The notes beneath the pieces were generated by a model. That model was not told the origin of the DNA and searched no databases. It saw only the letters and a list, made by a program, of their open reading frames with translations. Of a stretch of 64,000 nucleotides of DNA, positions 35,831 to 46,956 are shown piece after piece; positions within the stretch are counted from its first letter, which is position 1; each line of letters opens with the position of its first letter. The position numbers were made by a program, and so were the translations under genes. Origin of the DNA: Allium sativum (taxonomy: Eukaryota > Streptophyta > Magnoliopsida > Asparagales > Amaryllidaceae); assembly GCA_030737875.1 (NCBI GenBank), contig CM060915.1, forward strand, positions 357,985,863 to 358,049,862, written 5' to 3'.

Positions 35831-36175
35831 CCGTTAATCAAAGATCTGGAAAAGAAATTGTACTTGAAGGGAATGTTTCCGAGCCACTACGGGCGATTGG
35901 ATCCAACCCTATTTGCCATTGTGGACAAGAATCGGCCGTACTTGTTGACGAGACCGAAACAAATGTCGGTCGTCGATTTTTTGGCTGTCAAGCCTACAAC
36001 GACCACAAGAATTATCCTGATGAAATTTGATTGTTGTTGCTTTAAGCAGTGGATTGACCCTCCCATGTGCGAAAGTGGACGTCAGTATACACTGGAAGCG
36101 CAAGCTGAAATAAGATGCTTGAGCAAGATTGTTGCCAGTGAAACTAGAGATGGTCCCTTCCCTAGGCCGTGGTAG
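35692..36175 (+). pseudogene. GRF zinc-finger protein copy G4 with ORF1-type leader
   Basis: The start MSSSAPKRTGKKAASKKPMS is the ORF1 N-terminus. An in-frame TAA interrupts after MQRPV. The frame continues with NQRSGKEIVLEGNVSEPLRA and the GRF finger (NPICHCGQESAVLVDETETN, VGRRFFGCQAYNDHKN). A one-base shift follows, then FDCCCFKQWIDPPMCESGRQ and a helix (LEAQAEIRCLSKIVAS) to the stop at 36175. It runs on the opposite strand to G1-G3. It is evidence that promoter and first codons were shared between ORF1 and GRF genes within the element. Confidence 0.78.
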
Positions 36176-36775
36176 GTGTATGTGTTTGAATTTGATGCTT
36201 GTGTGCTCAGATGTTGTAGTTTGTATGATTATGGTTTGGCATTTCTTTCTTTTTTTCTAGTTATCGTTGTTGCAGTTGTTATAATTGCTTAATTGGTGTA
36301 GTTGTTATAATTGTCAAGTCAAGTAAGCTTCTAAGTTATGTAAGGCACTTGGGAACGACCCATTTTTCTTAACTCCTCCGTGAATTGAAATGGTTAATTA
36401 CAATATTACAATATTTTTTTAGCTCCTCCGTGTAATTACATCATACCCTTTCACATGCGTGTATGACATGATTAGACCATCCACTGAGAAGAAAACAGTA
36501 AAGACGCGTCTCCATCACTGTTAGCTGGGATTCCAGTAAACGTCTCTATCATTCACAGAGATTTCTACTCTGTTGAATTGTAACTGTTGGTCGTACATTA
36601 CCCTTATAAGTACTGCATATTTGATACTCCATCTCATACCTTTTATAGCTTCAAGCAGCACCGTTTAAGGCTCAAGTGAGAAAATTTGTTTCCTTGTTTT
36701 CTAAAAGGTAACGTTTATTATCAACAAACTTCGTACTTCTAGTAAGTCTACTTATTCTACTGATGCGTAGGTTAC

Positions 36776-37123
36776 ATGGACGATTCAGAAATAAGTGATG
36801 AACAAATGGGAAGGATTTTTGATGAGTACGAATGGAACTTAGGCGACAATAACGAAGTTGGATTAGTTCATGATACACAAATTGAAGAGGTGTCTGTCGA
36901 GGTTCAGCATCGAGCAATTACAACTCCGCGTCCTTCTCTAGTAAATCAATGACCTAGTAATAGTGTTCAAACATTGAATTCTCCAACTCGAGAATTTTCT
37001 TCCAAGGATTTGCTGGCCCTCATAAAAGCCTATATTGAGGTTGAAAAGAGAGATGAGTTACTAATGCAAAGTGGAGGGGGTTTAACATATGAAGAAAGAT
37101 GGGCAATGATCACGAGGCTATAA
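36776..37123 (+). pseudogene. GRF-family N-terminal-like fragment
   Basis: ATG at 36776 opens MDDSEISDEQMGRIFDEYEW, similar to the MDNLEIDDEIMNNCYEAFER start of G2. A TGA interrupts at 36950. The frame resumes with SKDLLALIKAYIEVEKRDEL and LTYEERWAMITR to a stop at 37121. It may be a second exon of G4 or a separate broken copy. Function is unknown. Confidence 0.45.
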
Positions 37124-37254
37124 AACAACCATCGTTCCTGGCCCACTAGACGAACATCAGTTGAAATCCAAATGGCTAATCGTCATTTTTAAAACAAATC
37201 AAGCAACATATGATTCTCGTTACCTTTTTGAGTATGGTGAGGAATTTGTCGGTT

Positions 37255-37520
37255 ACGAAGCGTATAAACTCCGCTACAGTTGGTTGAGCCGCTACAGAAC
37301 TGAGTAGGCTTATGGTATTATGACTTTATGCTTGTTTTACTATCTATTTAATTTGATGTTTGTACGTAGAATTTGGAGGTATCTGTAAACCTTGTTATGT
37401 TGGTGTACTATTTAAGAATTTTACATTTCTAAACGAGAAGAGGGCAATCTTGTTCAACATCAAATTCAAACGTTAATACATTCCAAACAACACTTACAGG
37501 AACTAGAACAATAGAACATG
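37255..37520. repeat. H internal repeat, copy 2
   Basis: This is the partner of 33212-33432, containing 'cgttaatacattccaaacaa' and the same flanks, with one extra stretch near 37290-37340. It lies downstream of the PMD gene. Confidence 0.8.
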
Positions 37521-37607
37521 CCTGCTCTACACAAAAACAGTCTCTACACAGAATACAGTCTCTACACAGAACCAAATACAGTCTCTACACAGAAACATAA
37601 TCGAATG

Positions 37608-37905
37608 TACACAAAATACATCGAAAATACATAATAGTGGTAGTCAACAAATACAGAACGCCTATTCAAACAACAGGACCATACAGCTAACAACTACGAA
37701 AATGTAATACATCGAAAGTACATAATAGTGGTAGCCAACAAATACAGAATGCCTACTCAAACAATAGGAACATACAACTAACAACTAGGAAAACGTAATA
37801 CATCAAAAGTACATAATAATGGTAGTCAAAAAATGTAGAACGTCTACTAAAACAATAGGACCATACAACTGACAACTGCGAAAGTACATAAAAGTGGTAG
37901 TAAGT
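37608..37905. repeat. Tandem repeat of about 95 bp at the PMD 3' end
   Basis: About three copies of 'tacataatagtggtagtcaa' with 'aacaataggaccatacaact' and 'aacaactaggaaaa' motifs run up to the PMD stop codon. The array probably lies in the 3' UTR. Confidence 0.78.
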
Positions 37906-40254
37906 CAGTCGTCTGAGTCATCTGAATGTGGATGTGGATGTGGACTTGTGCGGTGCTGATGAGGTCTCTCACCATCACCAACATCTGGAGGCTAACTTGA
38001 CCCAGCACTAGACCTATGGTGGTAATACATCTGCAAGTCCTGAAATCTCTTGCGCTCTGCCTCAAGCTGGGCCTCTAAATGCGCCTGATGTTGTCGTGCC
38101 TCCTTTGCAACATGACGCAGCTCACCATCATAGTAATATAGGCTACGCCTACGCTCTGCGTAGCCTGTATGCCTAATCCCCATCTGCATATCATACAGAT
38201 CATGATATGATATCTATGTAGGATCCGGGTAATCGTGATGGGCCGGAGGATGATACACGTCAACGTAATGATTTGGTCCAATAGTGGGCATTGCCATGGT
38301 CCAACCAAAATGACTGGCGGCCGCCACATGATCAGCTGCACGAAAACTCTAGCTGGGTTGGGTAATATCCTCGACAACAGGTGGACGCATACCATGTCGT
38401 CTAGCAGATGGCCCTACTAAATCAATCGATGCTGCATGTGTAATCGTGTCTGAAGACCCGATGAAAAATCTATGCCAGAAGGCAAGGTATGACTCCCCAG
38501 TAATAACAAAGCTCTCGGCCGTCCACCAGCCTGCTGCCCTGGCTATATCTAGCTGCTCCGACGGGTAAATCATACACCGATAAGTATGTGGGTGTGGATC
38601 ATCGGGATAGCGTCGAAGTCATACAACTGTCTCCAGCACCTCTCACCAAGAAACCAATAAGCACCTACTGCCGAGGGATAAGATATAAGTGGAAATCTCC
38701 GTCCGACAAGCAACCTAGCAATTTATATGATATCAACACCAAATGATGTACTCTGCTAAAATGGATGCCATATAATCTGATCCCTATATATCCTCATCTT
38801 AATCTGGTTGTGGGAAACTGGATACACATGGCGTAACTCATTATCCCTGGACCCCCGGTTGTCCACAGTCCAAATGCATATACGAGGGAAAAAGGTCGAT
38901 GGGTCCGAAGTACGAGTGACAAAATGAAAGTTCCTAGAGTACTCAAAATACCAGTACTGTAACAACTCCCAGAATCCATATAAAGAAACCTGAGAATCAG
39001 AGATGGTGCACTGCATGTCGAGACATCTGTATAGGTATGCAAGGATAGGTGTGCCCCAATCATATAAAATCGCCCCATCAGCATTTAACTCAGCTGCGAC
39101 CGCAACAAACCCGACAGGCAAACTACTGCTCGTAGAACTAAAGAATAGGTTACCCATAAGGTATAACACAAATAATCGAGCAAGCTCCAAGTCGTCAACA
39201 AAGAGTACTGAGCGAGTATGCTATCCATGGCCACACGGATGGTGCTCACTCTGATAGCGCCTTCTGCTTGATACGACGCATCAGAAACGTCAAAATGAGG
39301 CAATAGATCATGAAGAAGTGCACGATCACGCCATCGACGATCATCAAAAGGCAGTGGGGGATAGACATCTACTCCAATACTAATACCAGTAACCATGGAG
39401 AAATCAAGCAGTGTAAGTCCTAACTCACCACAAGGAAAGTGAAATGTGTGGGTAGTTTTGTACCACCGTAGAGCAATGGCCACACACAATTGAACATCAG
39501 CATTTATAACATGGTTTATTCCTAAAATTGTAAAGCACACAATAAGATAAACTTGGACTAATAAATATCCACTTGTTTCATTAAAAGGTCTTTAATATTA
39601 CCTAGAAAAAAATGAAATCCAAGAGCATGTAACAGTGCTACGACCCCCTCCTTACCCGACAACTGTGCATGATAATATCTAAGTGCGGCTAAGTGTGGTC
39701 GCTAACGAACCACGTGAACGTATATTCCGCGACTGCCAACAGTTCAACAAAATGTTATACTATCTACCCAATATCTAATACTCAAAGGATATTATTTAAA
39801 TAATACTAAAAATACTTACAGCCAAACTTGACTGCGTGCAAACGTGTTCTTCGCCTTCTGGAAGAGTGCGAAAGTTGGATAGCATAGGAAGCTTCGCGGC
39901 ACTGACTTTCAGATCCAGAAAACCATCGAGATCGGCCTATCTAGCGGAAACCGATCCCACATCCCCTACGAAACCTACCTGCTCGTCCGTCCCTACGGAC
40001 GCCGCGTCCACGATGGCCGCCTTCCTCGTACGCCCCTACGTCTTGGTTCTCCATGTTTTCGGCGGCTGCAAGCAAGTTTTCCATTTCGAGCACCGGTTGT
40101 TCGCCACTACCCCCGCACCACTCCCACCTGTGCCACTACCCCCTGCTCCACTCCCGCCTGCGCCACTACCCCCGATGCCACCATCGTCGCCGTCCATGAA
40201 TTTTTTGGCAAACTTTTTTAGTAATCTAGCCATATTTTCGAACGAATGTCTCAA
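37905..40254 (-). pseudogene. Plant mobile domain (PMD) gene carried in H, broken
   Basis: Reading down the minus strand: a possible first exon from 40254 (MARLLKKFAKKF near 40230, then a Gly/Ser run), a piece near 39600-39700 (YYHAQLSGKEGVVALLHALG), then the PMD core from 39540 (ALRWYKTTHTFHFPCGELGL, TLLDFSMVTGISIG). After a frameshift near 39190 come ELARLFVLYLMGNLFF, VSLYGFWELLQYWYFEYSRN and IWTVDNRGSRDNELRHVY. The C-terminal part is YPSEQLDIARAAGWW (about 38570) and a charged helix EARQHQAHLEAQLEAERKRF. A TAG at 37992 precedes a His/Pro tail ending SDDSDD at 37905. PMD proteins include Arabidopsis MAIN/MAIL1, which act in transposon silencing and genome stability, and many are carried by transposons. 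Here it is a passenger copy; exon joins are tentative. Confidence 0.82.
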
Positions 40255-40398
40255 ATACAGTAGTTAATTTTGTTAAAAGATGACGGATTGGTGAATTGGT
40301 GGAAAAATTAGGGTGAAAAATGGGGGATGATATGGGTTTTTCGGGTTTGATATTTGGTGAAGAGGAGGGGTGGCGGCGTGGGTTTTCTGGGGTTTGGT

Positions 40399-40520
40399 TT
40401 ATAACGGCAAACACTTTGCCGTTATAAAGTTATAACGACAAAGTGTTTGCCGTTATAATGTTACAACGGCAAAGAGTTTTCCATTGTAACTTTATAACGG
40501 CATACTCTTTGCCGTTGTAA
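40399..40520. repeat. Right subterminal palindromic repeats of H
   Basis: Four 'ataacggcaaa'/'tttgccgttat' units in alternating orientation mirror 27531-27660. They sit about 110 bp inside the right end. Confidence 0.82.
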
Positions 40521-40599
40521 ACCCCCCTTGTCTGGCCCGTGGCTGCTTCCCCCTTCTGGTTGCTCAGCTCGTCGGACCAGTTGCAAAATAAGAGAGATA

Positions 40600-40632
40600 A
40601 TAACTGAACAGAACGGATTGTTGGTTATGGTC
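40600..40632 (-). repeat. Right terminal inverted repeat of H
   Basis: Read on the minus strand from 40632: GACCATAACCAACAATCCG, then TTCTGTTCAGTTATT. This matches the left end with a few mismatches and a small gap. TAA follows at 40633-40635. Confidence 0.82.
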
Positions 40633-40635
40633 TAA

Positions 40636-43600
40636 TATGAAGAAAAAAATGTGTTGAGTAGAGTGGTAAACAGGAAAGTGGCAGTTGGCATGCAGTGGTG
40701 AGGTGGAGTACAGTTGAAGTTGCGGGGAGGGTCTGTTTGGTTCCATGCGGTTTGTAAGCTACAAAAGAAGATGCAGGAATAGATGGGATTGCACAAAGGA
40801 ATGGGTTCAGAACTTCTTATGCAACCTGGAAGAAGAGCAATGAATAGTATAGGTAAGGTAGAAGAAGTAATTTAAATATGACTAATACTGTTTAAATTAA
40901 CTAAGTAATTATATTAAAAATATGCAGGACTAATTTACCTTTTACGTGGCCTACAAATTGTTTAAAACATGAGTTAGTTCATAATATGATATGGTAGTAT
41001 TGGTATAAGGTGAATTACAGTGCACTGTTATATTTTAATATGCCTGGGTATATTTTTCTTTTAGTATGCCTAATTACGTAATTTTATGTGGCTAATGTAG
41101 TTTAAGAATAGTTAATAAAACTTTTAAACCGTAGCCTAGCCTGGAAAGAAGATTCGAAATGGGCCTAATTAAATAAGTTTTGGGCGCTATACTGTATATT
41201 AGGGTGACCGTAATATACATGACAGAGGTTATTGGTAATAATGGATTTAAATTGCCTAACCACCACTTAAGTTTAGATTAGATTTTATAAAATACTGTAA
41301 GTTATTAATATGGATTTATATATTGAGCCTGGAAAGTTTAACATAGTGCAAATAAATATATATTATTAAGGAGTACACATGACCAAACATGTTGTTTAAT
41401 TGGCCTAACCGAATTTAAAATGTGCTAAGACACATTTCCATGCTTAGTAGTCTTAGGAAACATGTAAATAAAATAAATATAGGTTAAATTATATTATTAA
41501 GGTTTAAATGTATTAATTTTAAATAAAAGATAACATATAAATGTTATGACATTGTCATACAGCACCAGAACCGGATAAAACAAATGACGGCAGGACCGTA
41601 CGGACAGACGTAACATTTTGAAGCTGGTTCGGACAGAGTTGGGTGCAAATGCGAGTGATTAAAACGAACCTTTTCAACGATAGATGAAATCAAGGTGAGT
41701 TCAACTCACTCAGTTCTATTCCACTTATATCTTATATAAGTCGGGTTTAAATATTTATGTGCTATGATTGTTGATTGTTTGATAGATGCTGAATATATAT
41801 GTGGTGACTTAATCAATTAAATTAAAACATTTGTTTAATTTAATTTTTACCAATCGTTATCTAACGATCGTAACAAATGGAGGTAACTTACCTCATTGGT
41901 CACGTTTATAGTAATATAAACATGTTAAATTTATAGATGAATGTTTGGACTGTTGTTATTGTTTGATTTTTTGAATATTATATCTGTTTATTGAAATAAA
42001 TGATATTGTTTGAAATAACATATTTTGGTGCAGGGGAAAAGGTTGGAGGGATACAATTGGATTCTTAAAATTTATTATTTATTTCATATTACAATTACAT
42101 GAACTGTTTAACCCATATGATTGGATGATGGATTGAATCATTGATTGTTGAATCTATATTCAACGTATGTTTTGTTTTAACTAATGGACAGTATTGGTTG
42201 AGTAATTGGCAGCAATTGGCCTAAAAATAAAATGTTTTATCAATATTGGTTTACCGCCAGGTAAATCGATGGTAATAAAGTTATAAAATATGTTTTATAA
42301 CTGAAGAAGTCTTTGAAACCGATATATTGGAATAAAAGTTTTAATAAAAGGAAATTAATATGCATTATTTATCATTTAAGTTTTTAAGTAAGTATTAAAT
42401 GATTTTGTAAAGTAAACTCTTATGTAATAAGGTTTATAACTAGATGAGCAGAGATTAACGCAGTGATTAAGAATTGGATTAATTGTTTAAAAGAAAAAAT
42501 TAAAAGAAATTATTTTAATTAATTATATTATTTTAAAGATTGGCTAATTGGAGTTGATTAACAAGATAATCATGATTTGAGTTGACGAAGTCCACTAATT
42601 TAATTGGAATTGATTATTTAATTGGTTTTTTTTGAATTAGTCTAATGAAATATATTAATGAATATTTGTTTTAATTTAATAAGATTTTAAAAAGAGATTT
42701 ACTATTTATTTAGTTAATAAAGAACTTAACTATTTCTATGGTCGTTAACGAGGAAGTAAATTACTATTGACATTAATAATAATTTAAAAAGTTAATGTTT
42801 AAACGGAATTCATTTGATTCGGTTTAATGGATTTGAAACGAGTTTTGCAAAGTGGGTATTGGAACTTAGTGGGATTTTAAAAGGGGTTGATGAACAAATT
42901 TGATATTTAAACTCGAATTTTTATAAAGAAAATTATAAGAGAAAATTTAAGCAATGTGATAGCTTAAATATAAGGTTTACTTGATATTTAAATTAATTAA
43001 GAAGGGATCAAGATAAAAAGGGTTTATATTAAACCAGAGGGTCATAAATGAAGTTGGAAAAGGAAGTGAGGCGAAAGTGTTAAGTTTAAATTAACAAAGG
43101 TTAAAATGAGATTTTCAAAGAAGAAAAGGGTTAAAGAAATTAGAAGTGGGATGTAAGGGGATGATATTAGTGCAATGGTGTAGATGTAAAAAGTAATTTA
43201 TTTTGGGAAATAATAGTGTAACGATATTTGGAGAATTTGGAAATATATAATAGATTCCGAAATAAAAGGAAATTAAAACGGGCTTGAGAATATGAAATGG
43301 TATTTCCCTAGAAAAGGAAATAAGGAGATGTGCGGAAATATAACGATATTTCCAAAGTAAGAAGACGAGATTTAAATGAGTTTATTCTAAAAGTAAGAGA
43401 CAATTATAGTATTCAAATAACGAAACCAAAAGAGAATTTAAAAATAACAAGTTGAATCGATGATAGAACTCAAAGGTGTTGCAATTAATATTTTGAAGTA
43501 ATTGTAAAATAGAAAACAAATATAGTTATTAAATATTTTATTAAATATTAGATTAAAATGGTCTTGAGAAGATTAATATATTGGAATGAGAACTGAATAC

Positions 43601-44716
43601 CATGTAAAAAATTTATGGAATTTTTTAGAAGTTTTAAAATAACTCTTTATTAATTATTTATAATTAAATGGGCCAAGTGGTGCTGAGTACTGAACCAGTA
43701 AATCTATCTTTATTTTCATGATTGAATGACTGTTTATTTGATAGTTAAATAACCGACTATCAAATCTGGCCAATACGATTATGGTATGGAAAGACCGGGA
43801 TCAAATTTATATTGGAAAACCATTCCGTCCAACAAACACGAAATATTGAAGATATCAGCTACTGATCAGGTCAAAGAAATTGAAGATCGTGGATCTTCAT
43901 AAAACGGTAGAATTACTTATAATGGTTTAGCGGCCAGAGATATACTATGATTCTGTCACGGTTGGAATCTACGGATTGCAAGGACTACTCGCTATTTATC
44001 TATAGGGTGATACCTATGATGTGGTAGGAGGGTGTCTTCGGTTCATCCTGTTCCCGGATGACTTGTATGGACAAATGTCTGATAGAGTATTTCCTTAGAG
44101 ACACGTACATTGATTTTTACAAACGTATTCCTGTTGGTGGCTCTTACACCTAGAATATTTTTATGGACGTCAATTAGTGATTTGACAAAAATCGAGCAGG
44201 CAGCATAGCTATGTGGGTCGCTCCCATTAGGGTATATAATCACATATCTAGAGAAATTCCTTTTTCTTCTTTAATCTATTTCGATGTTGTACCTTTTCGG
44301 GGCACGATTGCTGATCCCAACCGTTGGTGATATACATTCGATATACTCAAGCGAAATGAGTGTTCGATCATGTGTGGGTCGGGTTGCAAGATGTTCTTGT
44401 TGAACCCAGTGTATTCCCCACTTGAGATACACTATCGGCAAGTGGTTCCATACCTTGTCATAGTCGGGATCCAATCTCCAATAAGCGCCCGTGGTTTTGA
44501 TTGTGTGCTATACATGTAGAGCGTGAAATGCAAGCGTTCTTCTAGATTGATATTTATTTGTATCTAGACACTATCATAATATCAGAATATATTATTTTTC
44601 AAAAATGTTTTGGGTTATCGTAAGGTAAAAACTGTCCGTGTTTATGTGTGGATTTGGTCTTACGATTATCCTTTTCTTTCAGAAAAGGTTTTGAACTTTA
44701 AAATCAAGTTGGATGA
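40636..44716 (+). mobile_element. Element C LTR, second part (after H, before D)
   Basis: There is no gene in this A/T-rich stretch. It resembles the middle and 3' part of the E and D LTRs. Examples: 'ggcaggaccgta...aatcaaggtgag' near 41590-41700 matches D's 'gacaggaccgtgg...aatcaaggtgag' (62078-62172). 'gacttgtatggacaaatgtctg' near 44060 matches E near 49740. 'ttatcgtaaggtaaaa' near 44615 matches E near 50540. It is cut at 44717 by element D. With the first part it makes an LTR of at least about 6 kb. The frames at 44043-44474 have no domain. Confidence 0.65.
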
Positions 44717-45670
44717 TGTAACAACCCTGAATTTTGGGGCCAATTTAAAATTTATTTTAAGTGATTTTAAAAGAGTTTTGATATTTAGAATAATCTATTT
44801 TAAATAATAATGATCACAAATTTGGTTCAAATCGAAGTTAGAATGAATAAATTAAATATAATTATAAAAAGAGTTAGAAATAGCGCGGTAGTTTGAAAAG
44901 TCAAACATGAACTTTGACTGACCGTATAGGACGCAAAATTTAACGGATTTTAGTGAAACCAAAAATATGGGAATCTATTTAAAAATATCTTTCCAACGAA
45001 TCCGAAAAATCGAAATTTCATAGCGGAAATCAAAAGTTATGGCCAATTCAATTTTTAGAAAGGTCGCTAGGTAATTTGCATAGGTCAAAACGCTACTTTT
45101 TGCATATAAAGGAATTTCGACTCGAAACCACTTCCATTGAGTTCGAAATGATGTTTCTGCATTGAAAAATAGTAAACACTTATATATTTCGAGTTTCGAA
45201 AATTATTTGTTTAAAAATGTATTTTTAATATTAAATATACTGGCCTTAAAAATAGCCATTTTTCAAAATGTCTCAGAATTCAACGAAATAAATTTTGTTG
45301 GATTCGTATCATCAAAACAAAGCTAAAAATGATTTTTTGGTAATTTTTAGAATTAGAATATAATTATAATTGAATTTTCAATGTAAACGGGCAAATTTTT
45401 TACTTTAAAAATTCATTAAAAATTCATACGGGCTCAGAATTGAACGAAATTAATTTTCATAGGTCCACAGCATCAAAACATAGCTAAATATATTTTTCGA
45501 GAATTTTTGAAGTTAATTTGTGACCTTGGTGAATTTCCATGTACGGTATACATTAAAATATTAATAAAATAATATAATTATTCCAAAACTCATAATAAAT
45601 TTCGGAATTGGGTCTTGTAACATGTTCCATTGCGTTCAGAAGGCCTCAAAACCTTAAGAACGACAGTAAG
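44717..45670 (+). mobile_element. Element D LTR, first part (T family, plus strand)
   Basis: It begins TGTAACAACCCTGAATTTTG, identical to the T LTR start, and follows T in reverse complement through U3. It ends at 'acgacagtaag', where E is inserted. T copies have the empty site (gacagtaagcagg, minus strand near 9340). No gene is present. Confidence 0.9.
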
Positions 45671-46806
45671 TGTAATAACCCGGAAAATGTGAACCAATTT
45701 AAAAATTTTAAATTTGGTTATTACCAAAGAATTTGAATAATTGAGATAGCCTATTTCAATAAAATATAGAATTGGGTATAATATGGCAGTTGGAAATTTT
45801 GAATACAAACTTTGTCTGACTGTACCGGGTGGAAAATATAACGGATTTTAACGAAACTGAAAATATTTAAATCTGTTTATCAATACCTTTCTAACGAATC
45901 TGAAAAATCGAAGTTTCATAGCGGGAATCAAAAGTTATGGCCAAATGAATTTTCAGAAAGGTCGCTATATAGTATATACAGCCCTTGAAAATTGAGATTC
46001 TGCATACGACCTCGGAATTCGACGAAACCACTTTTGTTGGGTCCGGGATGTCAAATTATTGCTAAGTTTCAAATTTCATAAGTTTTGAAGCTAGTATGTG
46101 AGTGGGGCAAAAGATAATGTGATTGGTCAAATTCTGTTAAAAAGGGTCGACCTAAAAATAGCCGTTTTTCAAACGAGCTCAGAATTCGACGAAACTGGTT
46201 TTGTTAGGACCGTATCGTCAAAACAAAGCTAGATTTATTTTTCTGGAATTTTTCGATTCAGTTTGTGGCCCTGGCAAATTGAAATGTACGTTTAAATTAA
46301 ATATCGAATGTTTTATATTTTAATTTGAAAAATAACTGACTGTAACAGTCGAAATGGCCAACGAAACATATCCGGAATGGGGGTATTTAGCTAGGGGCGA
46401 CAGTCGTTGGGTTTAAAAAGGAGTCCGTTTGCAAGAACACTATTTAAAACTTCCTATAAAGCTCTGGCCAATAGGAATTTTTCTTTAAAAAAAATCAGAA
46501 AGAAACCCTAGCCGCCAGCGATCTGGACGACGTAGGGTGCTCGAAACTTCTCATCCATTTAGCCGCCGCCTCAGGCGATTTCGCCGCCGCCGCCTGTTGA
46601 AGCTTCTGACCGCCTTCGCCTCCTCTCCACATCCGACCAAGCCACGCCTCCTTCCATCGACCGTAGGCATCGGAAATCGACCAGAAAGTCGCGCCTTTCA
46701 GAGCGCCGCCGCGACCTCCACAAGCCACCGAACCCATCGCCACCACCGCCGATCTGGAGGTGGTTCGTAGCTCTTTGACGCAGCGTGGTCTGATCGAAGC
46801 ATCGAG

Positions 46807-46956
46807 GTACGGTTTGGCTTAAAAATCGAGACCTAGTTTCGAAGTTTTAAAAACTTTTCTGATGTAAAATTCTGAAATGAAAATAACACTTTTAAGTGTT
46901 GCAAAACTTTGAAAAATAATATCTTTTTCGTTCTTTAACGAAATTTGATGAAACAG
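46807..46956 (+). other. Predicted leader intron in E 5' LTR
   Basis: GAG|GTACGG donor at 46807 and GAAACAG acceptor ending 46956 give a 150-bp intron. It is followed by 'gagacaccgtgacc' and a GTGAG at 47051. The 3' LTR has the same sites. Position relative to the GC-rich leader matches D and T. Inferred from consensus and comparison only. Confidence 0.45.

Larger units (their letters stand above)
27386..40635 (+). mobile_element. Element H: composite PIF/Harbinger DNA transposon, 13.2 kb
   Basis: Terminal inverted repeats start GAGCACAACCAACAATGGC at 27389 and, reading back from 40632, GACCATAACCAACAATCCG. Both continue to a shared TGTTCAGTTA-type stretch. The flanks are TAA on both sides (27386-27388 and 40633-40635), the usual PIF/Harbinger duplication. 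Inside are a MYB-like ORF1 (+), a convergent DDE transposase (-), GRF zinc-finger copies (-,-,-,+) and a plant mobile domain gene (-). All are disrupted. At 13.2 kb it is long for the family, and internal duplications of its own left end (35518-35830) suggest it grew by nested insertion or rearrangement. Confidence 0.85.

Noticed and set aside
39836..40267. 143-codon plus-strand Pro-rich frame
   Set aside because: Antisense to the Gly/Ser-rich first exon of the PMD gene; the Pro repeats are the complement of Gly repeats.
44043..44474. Minus-strand frames of 66-67 codons
   Set aside because: The region aligns with LTR sequence of E near 49740-50560; no domain.
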